Of a stretch of 64,000 nucleotides of DNA, positions 41,820 through 50,385 are shown piece by piece; within the stretch, counting starts at the first letter, position 1, and each line of letters begins with the position of its first letter. The translations under genes were made by a program, and so were the position numbers. The notes beneath the pieces are model-generated. The model was given only the letters and a program-made list of their open reading frames with translations. It did no database searches and was not told where the DNA came from. This DNA is from Paucibacter sp. PLA-PC-4 (GTDB lineage: Bacteria > Pseudomonadota > Gammaproteobacteria > Burkholderiales > Burkholderiaceae_C). Location: the NCBI RefSeq assembly GCF_026241155.1, contig NZ_JAPFGP010000006.1, positions 186,001 through 250,000 on the forward strand. The letters are read 5' to 3'.

Positions 41820-42161
41820 ATGGCCAAATACCTGATCTCCTTTCCCAGCGCTGCGATGGTCGTGCCCGACGGTGAGTGGGAGGCCGTCGGCCGGGACGCG
41901 CATGCGGTGATTGACGAGGCGAAGGCTGCCGGCGTCTATGTCTTCGGCGGTGGCATCGATGAGGACGTGCCGCCCGTACTGGTCTGCGCCGACGGCACAG
42001 TGGCCGAGGGCGGCTATCCCTGGGCGCCCGCGCTCAACGGTGGATTCACTGTGCTCGAGCTGCCTTCGCGCGAGGCAGCCATTGCCTGGGCCGCGCGTAT
42101 CGCCAAGGCCTGCCGCTGCGAGCAGGAGCTGCGCGTGTTTCAGTTCGACCCGCAGTCCTGA
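41820..42161 (+). CDS. YciI-like (YCII-related domain) protein
   Basis: A 113-residue protein with the same ferredoxin-like core as the two DGPF proteins upstream: 'KYLISFPSAAMVVPDGEWEAVGRDAHAVIDEAKAAGVYVFGGG' and 'GGFTVLELPSREAAIAWAARIAKACRCEQELRVFQ'. The DGPF tetrapeptide itself is replaced (ADGTVAEGG). GAGCGAG precedes ATG 41820. Third member of the family within 7 kb. Confidence 0.85.
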   Translation: MAKYLISFPSAAMVVPDGEWEAVGRDAHAVIDEAKAAGVYVFGGGIDEDVPPVLVCADGTVAEGGYPWAPALNGGFTVLELPSREAAIAWAARIAKACRCEQELRVFQFDPQS

Positions 42162-42235
42162 GCGCAGCGCGCCCGGCCCCCGCCTTGTGTATAAAGTGCC
42201 TCAGCAGTTTGCTGACCGAGCACGAGGGCCGAGTG

Positions 42236-42628
42236 ATGAGCTACGAAGTTGTCTGGGAGCCACGGGGCGCGCTCAAGCGCTTTGAGGGCGTGGTGTCCAG
42301 CGCCGACCTGATTCGCTCCGTGGTCGAGACGGAAGCCGATGCCCGGTTCGACAGCCTGCGCTTCGTGATCAATGATTTTCGCGATGTGTCCCGAATCGAC
42401 TTCGATGCTGAGGACGTCAGCGAGGTCGCAACGATAGACCTGGGCGCATCCAGGACGAACCCCTCGATCAGGATTGCCGTGGTCGCTACCAACGCCGAGG
42501 TGATCGCCCTGGCCGAGCACTATGCGAACTCCCCGCTCAACGTCTACCCGACACAGATCTTCGCCACGATGGAGGCGGCACGGGCTTGGGTGGCGGAGCC
42601 TGGCGAGTTCCGCAGCACGCATTGGTGA
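42236..42628 (+). CDS. Small conserved STAS-like/SpoIIAA-type protein of unknown function
   Basis: A 130-residue soluble protein with 'YEVVWEPRGALKRFEGVVSSADLIRSVVETEADARFDSLRFVINDFRDVSRIDF' and 'RIAVVATNAEVIALAEHYANSPLNVYPTQIFATMEAARAWVAE'. The alternation of strands and helices resembles STAS/SpoIIAA-like folds, found in proteobacterial conserved hypotheticals. No catalytic residue is evident. Start ATG 42236 follows GAGGGCCGAG. Confidence 0.75.
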   Translation: MSYEVVWEPRGALKRFEGVVSSADLIRSVVETEADARFDSLRFVINDFRDVSRIDFDAEDVSEVATIDLGASRTNPSIRIAVVATNAEVIALAEHYANSPLNVYPTQIFATMEAARAWVAEPGEFRSTHW

Positions 42629-42687
42629 GGCGGCCCGCGCCCGAGAGCCGTCAGGCCGAAATTGCCGCAACCCATAAACTGCCCCTG

Positions 42688-44043
42688 ATGCCGTCCCCCC
42701 CCACCGCCTCCCTGAGCCAGTTGATCCTGTTGCGTGCCGTGCAGCGCCTGGAGGCGCAGCAGGGGCCGCTGGACGACTCGCAGGCAATGCGCGAGGCCCA
42801 CGCGCAGCAGCGCACGATGCCGCAGCGCCTGCTGGCCCGGTCCGACTGGCTGGCGCGGGAGCAGGCGCTGGATGTGGCGCTGGCGCAGTGGCGCGGCCGG
42901 TTGCCCTGGCTGGCGCTAGTGGCGGCCTTGCTGATCGGTCTGCTGAGCTTCAGCCTGCTGCAGGCCGTGGTCGGCGGCAACCGGCAGATTAACGCGGTGG
43001 CCGCCCTGCTGGCGGTGCTGGGGCCGCATCTGCTGAGCCTGGCGCTGTGGCTACTGTTGCTGGTCGCCGGGGGCGAGGGTGGTGGCGTGGCTCGCTGGGC
43101 AGCCTGGGCCGGCTCCCGGCTGCCGGGTGGTACGCCCGCGCAGGCCCTGGTGCTGGAAGCCGGTCTCGATGTGCTTGGCCGCAAGAAGGGGCTGAGTGCC
43201 TGGGCGCTTGGGGCTGTCAATCACGCGATCTGGTCGCTTGCCCTGCTGCTGACGCTGGGCGGCCTGATATTCGCGTTTTCCTTTCTGGCCTACCGCCTGA
43301 CGTGGGAAACGACGATCCTGGATGCCGGCTTCTTTGCCGGCTTTGCCCGCATCAGCGGCTGGCTGCCAGGGCTGCTGGGCTTTGCCTCGCCGCAGCTGGA
43401 TGTCGGCGCCGACGACAACCGGGGCTGGGCCCTGTGGCTGCTGGGCTGCACCCTGGTCTATGGCCTGGTCCTGCGGGTGATCGCGCTGCTGGTGAGCATC
43501 TGGCGCACGCGCCGCCTGCTCGCCGGGCTGCGTCTGGACAGCGAAGACCCGCAGCTGCGCCAGCTGATGCAGCGCTTTGCCGCACTGGACGCGAGCGCCC
43601 TGCTCGACGCCGAGCACCACCGCGCGCCGCCGCCGCCCGCGCCGCCCGAGGGCGGGCGCGTGATGCAGGGCGCGGCTCTGCTCGGCTATGAGCTGCCGCC
43701 GTCCCTGCCCTGGCCGCCGGTGGGGCTGCCGGCGCCGCCGCTGGCCCAGCGAATCGCCGGTGCCGCCGATGAAAAGCGTCGCCTGCTGGCCCAGCTGCAA
43801 GACCTGGCCCCGCAGCGCCTGCTGCTGGTCTGCCATGGCCCTTCCAGCCCCGACCGCGGTACCGAGCGCTTTGTGCGCGAGGCCTTGCAGCGGGTCGGTG
43901 CCGGGGCCCTGCTGCTCAGCGGCGAGACGGGCGCCGCGCGCTGGCGCAGCTGGGTGGCGGACTGCGCCCTACCCTTGCAAGCGGTGTTCGACGCACCGGC
44001 GCCGGCGCGCGCCTGGCTGGAGGGGGTGGAACATGGCCGCTGA
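42688..44043 (+). CDS. DUF2868-family membrane protein
   Basis: A 451-residue integral membrane protein with four or more hydrophobic helices (about 72-94, 100-124, 175-206, 248-270 of the mature numbering) and a soluble C-terminal third with 'LLLVCHGPSSPDRGTERFVREALQRVG'. This matches DUF2868, nearly always followed by a DUF3482 GTPase gene, as here with an 11-base overlap. The GTPase probably acts on or through this membrane protein; the biological process is unknown. Confidence 0.88.
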   Translation: MPSPPTASLSQLILLRAVQRLEAQQGPLDDSQAMREAHAQQRTMPQRLLARSDWLAREQALDVALAQWRGRLPWLALVAALLIGLLSFSLLQAVVGGNRQINAVAALLAVLGPHLLSLALWLLLLVAGGEGGGVARWAAWAGSRLPGGTPAQALVLEAGLDVLGRKKGLSAWALGAVNHAIWSLALLLTLGGLIFAFSFLAYRLTWETTILDAGFFAGFARISGWLPGLLGFASPQLDVGADDNRGWALWLLGCTLVYGLVLRVIALLVSIWRTRRLLAGLRLDSEDPQLRQLMQRFAALDASALLDAEHHRAPPPPAPPEGGRVMQGAALLGYELPPSLPWPPVGLPAPPLAQRIAGAADEKRRLLAQLQDLAPQRLLLVCHGPSSPDRGTERFVREALQRVGAGALLLSGETGAARWRSWVADCALPLQAVFDAPAPARAWLEGVEHGR

Positions 44044-45496
44044 GTTCCCGGCGCTGAACATCGCGGTGGTCGGCCACACGAATGCCGGCAAGACCTCGCT
44101 GCTGCGTACCCTGACTCGGCGCGCCGATTTCGGCGCCGTGTCCGACCGGCCGGGCACGACCCGCCAAGTCGAGGCCATCACGCTGGACCTGGACGACGGT
44201 GAGCCGGCGCTGTGCTTTGTCGATACCCCGGGCTTGGAGGATGCGGCCGCGCTGCTGGATCATCTGCAAGGCCTGGACGCCGCGCTGCCGCGTGCGCAAC
44301 GCCTGCAGGCCTTTTTGCAGGGCGAAGCAGCCAAGGGCGAGTTCGAGCAGGAGGCCAAGGTCTTGCGCGCGCTACTGCAGGTTGATGCCGGCCTGCTGGT
44401 GATCGATGCCCGTGAAGACCCGGCCCTGCCCAAGTTCGCCGCCGAGCTTGAGATTCTGATGCTCGGCGGTCGGCCGCTGATGCCGGTGCTGAACTTCGTC
44501 CGCGAGCCTGCCGCGCAGGAGGTTGGCTGGCGCTCGCTGCTGGCGGCCCATGGCCTGCATGCGCTGCTGCGCTTCGATGTGGTTGCGCCCTTTGTCGGCG
44601 CCGAGGCCCACCTCTATGGCGATCTCGGCGCCCTGCTGCCCGAGCGGCGCGCCCAGCTGGCGGGCGTGGTGGCGTTTTTGCAGCGTGAGCGTGTCGAGCG
44701 CCGCAGCGCCAGCCTGCGCCTGATTGCAGCATCGCTGCTGGGCCTGGCGGCCTACCGCGAGGCCGCGCCCGCGCAGCAGCTGGACGATCAGCACGCGCGC
44801 GCCGCCTTTGTGCGCGCCTTCCGCCAGACGGTCAATGCGAGGCTGCAAATCAGCCGGCTGCAGCTGCTGGCGCTGCACGGCTTCGGAGCAGCCACCGCCG
44901 AGGCGGCCGAGTTGCCTCAGTTGGCCGGTCGCTGGGAGGCCGATCTGTTCAACCCCGAGCTGCTGAAGCAGGCCGGCCGGCAGTTTGGTACCGGCGCGGC
45001 GGTGGGGGGCGCCATCGGCGTGGTGGCCGATGTAGCACTGGCCGGGCTCTCACTGGGCGCCGCCGCCACGCTGGGTGCGACCCTTGGCGGCCTGGCCAGC
45101 CAGGGCCTGGGTCAGGTCGGCCGGCGCCTGCGTAACAAGTTGAGTGGCCTGCTGGAGCTGAGCCTGGAGGACGCCGCCCTGCTGCAGATTGCCTCGCAAC
45201 ACCTGACCCTGCTGCAGGGCCTGGAGCGGCGCGGACATGCGGCGCTGGAAGTGATGCGCGAGCAGGCTGGCATGAGCATCGATTCCGAAGCCGTGTCGGC
45301 GCTGCTGCGTGCGCTGCGGCCGGCGCGCGGCCACCCGGAATGGGCCGGTGTCGGCGCGCCACCTGGTGGGGCCGACGAGGTGCGGGTGCTGGCCGCACTG
45401 GTCTCGGCGCTGGCGGCGCAGCCGGATGGAGCTCAGTCGCCGAGCTCAATCAGCGCCGCCAGCGCGACGCCGTCCAGGCCGGTCGGCAGCGCATAG
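44033..45496 (+). CDS. GTPase with DUF3482 domain
   Basis: A 487-residue protein starting at ATG 44033. The N-terminal P-loop GTPase has G1 GHTNAGKTSL, G2/switch 'RPGTTRQ', G3 DTPG ('CFVDTPGLED') and a degenerate G4 (no NKxD; 'NFVREPA' occupies the place). The C-terminal half has hydrophobic Gly/Ala-rich stretches ('GTGAAVGGAIGVVADVALAGLSLGAAATLGATLGGLASQGLG') that could insert in membrane, as in dynamin-related or YcjX/EngA-like proteins. It overlaps the DUF2868 gene and, at its 3' end, the convergent ABC gene by 64 bases. Confidence 0.9.
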   Translation: MAAEFPALNIAVVGHTNAGKTSLLRTLTRRADFGAVSDRPGTTRQVEAITLDLDDGEPALCFVDTPGLEDAAALLDHLQGLDAALPRAQRLQAFLQGEAAKGEFEQEAKVLRALLQVDAGLLVIDAREDPALPKFAAELEILMLGGRPLMPVLNFVREPAAQEVGWRSLLAAHGLHALLRFDVVAPFVGAEAHLYGDLGALLPERRAQLAGVVAFLQRERVERRSASLRLIAASLLGLAAYREAAPAQQLDDQHARAAFVRAFRQTVNARLQISRLQLLALHGFGAATAEAAELPQLAGRWEADLFNPELLKQAGRQFGTGAAVGGAIGVVADVALAGLSLGAAATLGATLGGLASQGLGQVGRRLRNKLSGLLELSLEDAALLQIASQHLTLLQGLERRGHAALEVMREQAGMSIDSEAVSALLRALRPARGHPEWAGVGAPPGGADEVRVLAALVSALAAQPDGAQSPSSISAASATPSRPVGSA

Positions 45497-46059
45497 TCCG
45501 CGACCACCCAGGCGCGCTGCGTGCCGTCGGCCGCCTCGGCCAGCAGCTCGCTGAGCACGCGGCCGGAACGCGCGTCCAGCGCGGCATAGGGTGTGTCCAG
45601 CAAGGTCAGCGCGGCGCCGCTGGCCGCGGCCGCCACCAGGCCCAGCTTGCGCCGGCTGCCGGTGGACAGCATGTACATCGGTTTGTCCAGATGCCGACTC
45701 AGGTCCAGCGCCTCGATCAGCGCGGCCTCCAGCGCTGCCAGCCAAGTCGCTGCGAAGCGTCCTGCGCGCCGCTCGGCCAGCCAGGCGCGGGCCAGCACCG
45801 GGTCGTGCATCGGATCAGCCGGCTGCTCAAAACTGCAGCAAGCCGCCGCCTCGGCGCTGCGCAGCAGGCGCCCTGCGCCGGGCGCCAGCTCGCCGGCGAT
45901 CAGGCGCAGCAGGCTGGTCTTGCCGCGCCCGTCGCCGCCGCATATCAGGCTCAGGCCGGGCGTGAGCGCGAAGCTCAGCTCGCTGAACAGCGGAGTGCTC
46001 CGGCCGCAAGGGGTGTAGGCCAGATGATGGGCTTGAACAAGAACCTTCGGGCTGGGCAT
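45433..46059 (-). CDS. Lone ABC-type ATP-binding protein (CcmA-like) with weak signature motif
   Basis: A 208-residue ATPase with Walker A GGDGRGKTS, Walker B 'ALTLLDTPYAALD' and a signature motif LSTGSRRKL in place of the usual LSGGQ. The size and layout match CcmA, the ATPase of the CcmAB haem exporter, but no permease or other ccm gene is next to it. It may be an orphan or a diverged regulator of another process. Both flanking genes are on the other strand; it overlaps the GTPase gene by 64 bases at the 3' end. Confidence 0.82.
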   Translation of the reverse strand: MPSPKVLVQAHHLAYTPCGRSTPLFSELSFALTPGLSLICGGDGRGKTSLLRLIAGELAPGAGRLLRSAEAAACCSFEQPADPMHDPVLARAWLAERRAGRFAATWLAALEAALIEALDLSRHLDKPMYMLSTGSRRKLGLVAAAASGAALTLLDTPYAALDARSGRVLSELLAEAADGTQRAWVVADYALPTGLDGVALAALIELGD

Positions 46060-46144
46060 GGGTGCGGACAAAGCGCCCAGTTTATGTTCGCGCCGGTGGC
46101 CGGGCCCGCCCTTACCATCCGGGACCAAGCAAGGAGCCCTTCAT

Positions 46145-46450
46145 ATGATCACCTGCCATCTCCGCTATGTTCTCGACCCGGCCAAGCTCAAGGAGTTCGA
46201 GCATTACGGCAAGCTATGGATTCCGCTGGTGCGCAGGTTCGGCGGCATCCACCACGGCTATCTGCTGCCCTCGGAAGGGGCCAGCAATATCGGGCTGGCC
46301 TCGTTTTCCTTCCCGTCGCTGGCGGCCTACGAGCAGTACCGGATCCAGTCGTTCGACGACCCCGAGTGCCAGGCTGCGTTCCAGTACGCCGAGCTAACGC
46401 GCTGCTTTCTCAGCTATGAGCGCACGTTCTTCCGCCCGGTGTTCGAGTGA
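46145..46450 (+). CDS. NIPSNAP-domain protein
   Basis: A 101-residue dimeric alpha/beta-barrel-type protein: 'MITCHLRYVLDPAKLKEFEHYGKLWIPLVRRFGGIHHGYLLPSEG' and 'FPSLAAYEQYRIQSFDDPECQAAF' follow the NIPSNAP pattern. Function unknown. AAGGAG 9 bases before ATG 46145 is a strong ribosome site. It leads a plus-strand cluster with a GNAT and an MreB-like gene. Confidence 0.9.
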   Translation: MITCHLRYVLDPAKLKEFEHYGKLWIPLVRRFGGIHHGYLLPSEGASNIGLASFSFPSLAAYEQYRIQSFDDPECQAAFQYAELTRCFLSYERTFFRPVFE

Positions 46451-46490
46451 TTCGTCGTCCGAAGCGATATTCGCTGTAGCCGTGGTTCGA

Positions 46491-47015
46491 ATGCCCAATC
46501 TCACGCTCACCCCCCTCGCCCTCGGCGATCTTGACGATCTGCACGATTTCGAGCAGCGCAACCGTGCCTTCTTCGAGACCTGGATCAATGCCCGGCCCGA
46601 GGACTACTACTCGCTCGACGGTGTGGCCCGGGCCATCGATGCGGCGTGTCGCGATGCCGAGCAGGACCGGGGCTACCAGTTCTTGCTGCGTGAGGACGGC
46701 GTGCTGGCCGCCCGGGTCAATCTGAGCCAGGTGCGGCGCGCACATTTTCACAGCGCCTGGCTGGGCTACCGGGTCGGCGAGCACCATCAGGGCCGGGGCC
46801 TGGCCAAGGCCGCTGTGCGCCTGGCCATGCAGCAGGCCTTTGCCGAGCTGGCGCTGTGGCGACTGGAGGCGACATCGCGCATCGAGAATCCGGCGTCGAT
46901 CCAGGTCCTGACGGCCAATGGCTTTGTGCAGTTCGGTCATGCCCGGCGCTGCTTCCAGCTCGGCCAAGCCTGGTTCGACCTGCTGCATTTCGAGGCGCAT
47001 GCCGAACCCCGTTGA
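46491..47015 (+). CDS. GNAT-family acetyltransferase, RimJ/RimL type
   Basis: A 174-residue acetyltransferase: 'LTLTPLALGDLDDLHDFEQRNRAFFETW', acetyl-CoA motif 'GYRVGEHHQGRGLAKAAVRLAMQQAF' (QGRGLA) and 'LEATSRIENPASIQVLTANGFVQFG' are the RimJ/RimL signature (modification of ribosomal-protein-like N-termini or antibiotics). It follows the NIPSNAP gene by 40 bases and precedes the MreB-like gene by 8 bases. Confidence 0.92.
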   Translation: MPNLTLTPLALGDLDDLHDFEQRNRAFFETWINARPEDYYSLDGVARAIDAACRDAEQDRGYQFLLREDGVLAARVNLSQVRRAHFHSAWLGYRVGEHHQGRGLAKAAVRLAMQQAFAELALWRLEATSRIENPASIQVLTANGFVQFGHARRCFQLGQAWFDLLHFEAHAEPR

Positions 47016-47023
47016 GCCCGCCC

Positions 47024-47509
47024 ATGTGCTTTACCCTCAAGCCCGTCCTGTACATCCAGATCTCGCCCGAGCGCATCACGCTGAAGAACCTGAAGACCGG
47101 CGAGGTGATCACCGAGGTGCCTGAGATGGCGATCACCTCAGCACCGAAGCCGACGATTCTGGCGGTCGGGCCGCAGGCACGCCTGGCCTGCGCCGCGCAG
47201 GCGGCGCAGCTGCTCAATCCGTTTGCCCACCCCCGCAGCCTGGTGTCCGATTTCACGCTCGCCGAGCAGTTGCTCCGGTACTACGTGCACCGCATCCGCC
47301 GCAAGGCCTGGTTGAGTATCGCGCCGCGCATCGTGCTCCATCCGCTGGGCCAGCCCGCCGGTGGATTTACTCAGATCGAACGCCGGGCGTTCCGGGAACT
47401 GGCCTTGGGCGCTGGCGCCGCCGATGTCATTGTGTGGATGGGCCGCGTACTCACCGATGAAGAAATTCTGACCCGACGCCTTCCTGGCGGCGAGGGTGAA
47501 TGGGCGTAA
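47024..47509 (+). CDS. Short MreB-like (actin-like subdomain) protein
   Basis: A 161-residue protein that resembles the N-terminal actin-like part of rod-shape protein MreB: 'VLYIQISPERITLKNLKTGEVITEVPEMAIT', 'AVGPQARL', then 'NPFAHPRSLVSDFTLAEQLLRYYVHRI', which corresponds to the MreB segment RPLKDGVIADFEVTEKMLKYFI, and 'GGFTQIERRAFRELALGAGAADVIV'. The phosphate-1 loop is not preserved, and the second lobe is missing, so ATP-dependent polymerisation is unlikely; it may act as a small structural or regulatory partner. The family call rests on this partial match. Confidence 0.65.
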   Translation: MCFTLKPVLYIQISPERITLKNLKTGEVITEVPEMAITSAPKPTILAVGPQARLACAAQAAQLLNPFAHPRSLVSDFTLAEQLLRYYVHRIRRKAWLSIAPRIVLHPLGQPAGGFTQIERRAFRELALGAGAADVIVWMGRVLTDEEILTRRLPGGEGEWA

Positions 47510-48898
47510 TCAGTCCCCGCGCTGGCTCAACTGTTCCACCAGCAAAGCCAGCTGCCGGCGTGCCCCTTCACCGACGCTGATTTGCGGGTTCGAGTAGCCG
47601 TCAGTCTTGCCGCCTTCTCGCTCGCGCGAATCGATGATGGGCCGTGCTGCCGCATGGGCGGCCTCAAAGGAGAGCGTGTGCTGGCGCAGTTGCTCGGCAT
47701 ACATGGCACGGCCGAAAAAGGTCAGCTCCGAGCCCTTGCCGCAGCCGTAGGACGTGTGCTGCGCATCGGCCGCGCTCATCACCAGGCTGCCCGGCCCGGC
47801 CAGCGGCGCGATCCAGCTGCCCGAGTAGCAGGCCGAGACCGAAAGCACGCGCCAACGGATGCCGGCCTCGTCCAGCCAGGCCTTGAGCAGCTGCGGCGTC
47901 ACTTCGTCGAGCGCCAGCGGATCGAGCGAGGCCGCCAGCTTGCCGTCCTGCGCGCCATGTGAGGTCAGGTGGATGAACAGGATGTCTTCGTCGCGATTCA
48001 TCAGCGCGGCCACCTGCCGGATCGCGCGCTGCAGGTTCAGCGCCGTGGCCCAGGGGTGCTCGTGCGCCGTGCCGGCGTGGTTGACCAGCTGCAGGCTGCG
48101 GCCCTGGGCGCCGAAGCGGCTTTGCATCAGCCCATCGACCAGCGCACTCTCGTTGCGGAACACGTCCTCCGGCGCATAGGGGGCGAAGGTGAGCGAGTAC
48201 AGCTCTACCTTGCCGCTGCGGCCAGGCTGCAGCGTTTGCAGCCGGCGGTTCAGCAGGGCAGGTTGCAGCTCTAGCAGTTCCTGGGTCAGGCGCAGCCTTG
48301 CGGGGCGCTCATCCTCGGCGACGTCGGAATACCAGTGCGCCGAGGGCTGAACCCACAGCGGCAGGGCCGCCGCAGCGGCGACGAGCAGGCCTGCCGGCCA
48401 GCGCCGCCACGCCGTTGTGTCGCTGCGCCACAGCAGCAGCCACTGCGCACCGACCAGCCACAGCGTCGAGGCGCCCCACAACCCCCACCAGCCCCAGGGG
48501 CCGAGCTGCTGGTGCCAGCCCAGGCGCACGGCCGGCACCAGCACCAGGCTCGTGATGAGGGTGATGGGCAGGGCCAGGGCGATCAGCAGACTGAACAGCG
48601 CAGCGCTGCCGTTACGCGGCATTAGCCACCAGCAGGCCCAGGCCAGCACCAGGGTGCCGATCCAGCCGTCCCACAGCGCGGGCCAGTAGAGGCTGGCCGG
48701 GCTGGCGATGTACAGCCGCTCCGCCAGCAGCTGGACCGCGACCAGACTCAGCAGTAGCAGGGCTGTGCGGGCCGGTGTCGCCCGCAGTCCTCGCCAGTCT
48801 GGGCGCCGGAACAACGCGCTGCGTAGCCCCTGCCGCCACCACAGGCTCAGCGAGCCGGGCGCTGCCGCCTCTGTTTGCCGCTCATCTCCCTCGCTCAT
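47510..48898 (-). CDS. Membrane-anchored C13-family (legumain-like) cysteine peptidase
   Basis: A 462-residue protein with four to five hydrophobic segments (about 45-60, 70-92, 100-125, 135-158, 168-180) and a caspase-like C-terminal domain (about 215-462). The catalytic pair is His314 in 'IHLTSHGAQDG' and Cys357 in 'LSVSACYSGSW', the HG and C-Y-S-G pattern of C13 peptidases (legumain, GPI transamidase). The domain after the helices would be on the periplasmic side. AAGGAG precedes ATG 48898. Substrates unknown. Confidence 0.88.
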   Translation of the reverse strand: MSEGDERQTEAAAPGSLSLWWRQGLRSALFRRPDWRGLRATPARTALLLLSLVAVQLLAERLYIASPASLYWPALWDGWIGTLVLAWACWWLMPRNGSAALFSLLIALALPITLITSLVLVPAVRLGWHQQLGPWGWWGLWGASTLWLVGAQWLLLWRSDTTAWRRWPAGLLVAAAAALPLWVQPSAHWYSDVAEDERPARLRLTQELLELQPALLNRRLQTLQPGRSGKVELYSLTFAPYAPEDVFRNESALVDGLMQSRFGAQGRSLQLVNHAGTAHEHPWATALNLQRAIRQVAALMNRDEDILFIHLTSHGAQDGKLAASLDPLALDEVTPQLLKAWLDEAGIRWRVLSVSACYSGSWIAPLAGPGSLVMSAADAQHTSYGCGKGSELTFFGRAMYAEQLRQHTLSFEAAHAAARPIIDSREREGGKTDGYSNPQISVGEGARRQLALLVEQLSQRGD

Positions 48899-49014
48899 TA
48901 CGGGCTCCTTGTGGCGCGAACTGTAGCGGGATCGACGGAGACGGGCCCGGTCACAGGCTTTTCATCTGTGCGGCCTAGCATCGCGCGCTTCTTCGCTCAC
49001 AAGACATCGCCACC

Positions 49015-50370
49015 ATGCGCACAATTCCGCTCCTGCTTGCCCTGCTCAGCGCGTTTTCGGCCCAGGCCCAGCAAGCCTACCCCGCCACCCTGGCCGGCCA
49101 CAGTGTGCTGCCGGCGCTGAGCTTCGTCAGCGCACCCAAGAACGCGCCCGCCAGCCTGCGGACCTCGGGCAAGTACACCGCCGCCGACGGCCGCCGCGAG
49201 GACAGGCTTGAGGTGATTGCTGGCAGCTCCTATCTGTCAGCCAAGGGCGTGCCCAAGCCCACCGGCATCAGTCTGCCCTTCCGCGGCCAGCCGGTGCAGG
49301 GCTTCTCGGGTATCAAGGCGATGGCGGATGGCAGTTACTGGGTGCTGTCCGATAATGGCTATGGCAGCAAGGCCAACTCGGCCGACGCGATGCTGATGTT
49401 TCACCAGCTCAAGCTCGACTGGAAAAGCGGTGCCGTGCAGCGCCAGCAGACCGTGTTCCTGCATGACCCCGACAAAAAGCTGCCGTTCCTGATCGTCAAC
49501 GAGGCAACGCCGCAGCGCTACTTGACCGGTACGGACCTCGACATCGAGTCGATGCAGTTCATCGGCGAGCACGTCTGGTTTGGCGACGAGCTGGGCCCCT
49601 ATCTGCTGAAGACGGACCGCAAGGGCCGGGTGCTGGCGGTGTATGAGACCCTGGTGGACGGCAAGCCGGTGCGTTCGCCCGACCATTTCGCCGTCACGAC
49701 GCCGGCCACGCCCGGCGCCTTCACGACCCCGGTGCGGCGCTCGCGCGGCTACGAGGGCATGGCCGCGTCCAAGGACGGCCAGTTCCTCTACCCGCTGCTG
49801 GAGGGCCCGCTGTGGAACGAGTCCTCCAAGCAGTGGGAGCACAAGGACGGCCGCGAGTATCTGCGCGTGCTGGAGTTCAATGTCGCCAAGGGCGAGTGGA
49901 CCGGCCGCTCATGGAAGTACGCGCTGGAGGCCAATGGCAACAATATCGGCGACTTCAATATGATCGACGCCGACACCGGCTTGATCATCGAGCGCGACAA
50001 CGGCGAAGGCCTGGCCGACACCGCCTGTGAGGCCGCGCCCCGGCCCGACTGCCAGAATGTGCCGGCCCGCTTCAAGCGCGTCTACAAGATCAGCCTGAAG
50101 GACGCCGATGCCGATGGCTTCGTGCGAAAAATCGGCTATGTCGATCTGCTGGACATCCAGGACCCCAAGGGCCTGGCCCGGGTCGGCGGCAAGGACGGCC
50201 GCTTCAGCTTCCCCTTTGTGACGATCGAGGATGTCGATGTGGTTGATGCCGAGCACATTGTTGTCGCCAACGACAACAACCTGCCCTACTCCTCGGGCCG
50301 CCGGCTCGGGCGCAACGATGACAACGAGTTCATCCTGCTGCATGTGCCGGGGCTGCTGTCGGCGCGCTGA
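49015..50370 (+). CDS. Secreted esterase-like/phytase-like protein
   Basis: A 451-residue protein with a signal peptide ending at 'FSAQAQQAYPA'. The body is the 'esterase-like activity of phytase' family: 'GFSGIKAMADGSYWVLSDNGYGSKANSADAMLMFHQLKLDW', 'TGTDLDIESMQFIGEHVWFGDELGPYLLKTD', 'YEGMAASKDGQFLYPLLEGPLW' and 'VTIEDVDVVDAEHIVVANDNNLPYSSGR' follow its beta-propeller blades. It probably hydrolyses phosphate or carboxyl esters in the periplasm; related proteins occur near phosphate and metal uptake genes. Confidence 0.9.
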   Translation: MRTIPLLLALLSAFSAQAQQAYPATLAGHSVLPALSFVSAPKNAPASLRTSGKYTAADGRREDRLEVIAGSSYLSAKGVPKPTGISLPFRGQPVQGFSGIKAMADGSYWVLSDNGYGSKANSADAMLMFHQLKLDWKSGAVQRQQTVFLHDPDKKLPFLIVNEATPQRYLTGTDLDIESMQFIGEHVWFGDELGPYLLKTDRKGRVLAVYETLVDGKPVRSPDHFAVTTPATPGAFTTPVRRSRGYEGMAASKDGQFLYPLLEGPLWNESSKQWEHKDGREYLRVLEFNVAKGEWTGRSWKYALEANGNNIGDFNMIDADTGLIIERDNGEGLADTACEAAPRPDCQNVPARFKRVYKISLKDADADGFVRKIGYVDLLDIQDPKGLARVGGKDGRFSFPFVTIEDVDVVDAEHIVVANDNNLPYSSGRRLGRNDDNEFILLHVPGLLSAR

Positions 50371-50385
50371 GCGCCTGGCCCGGCC

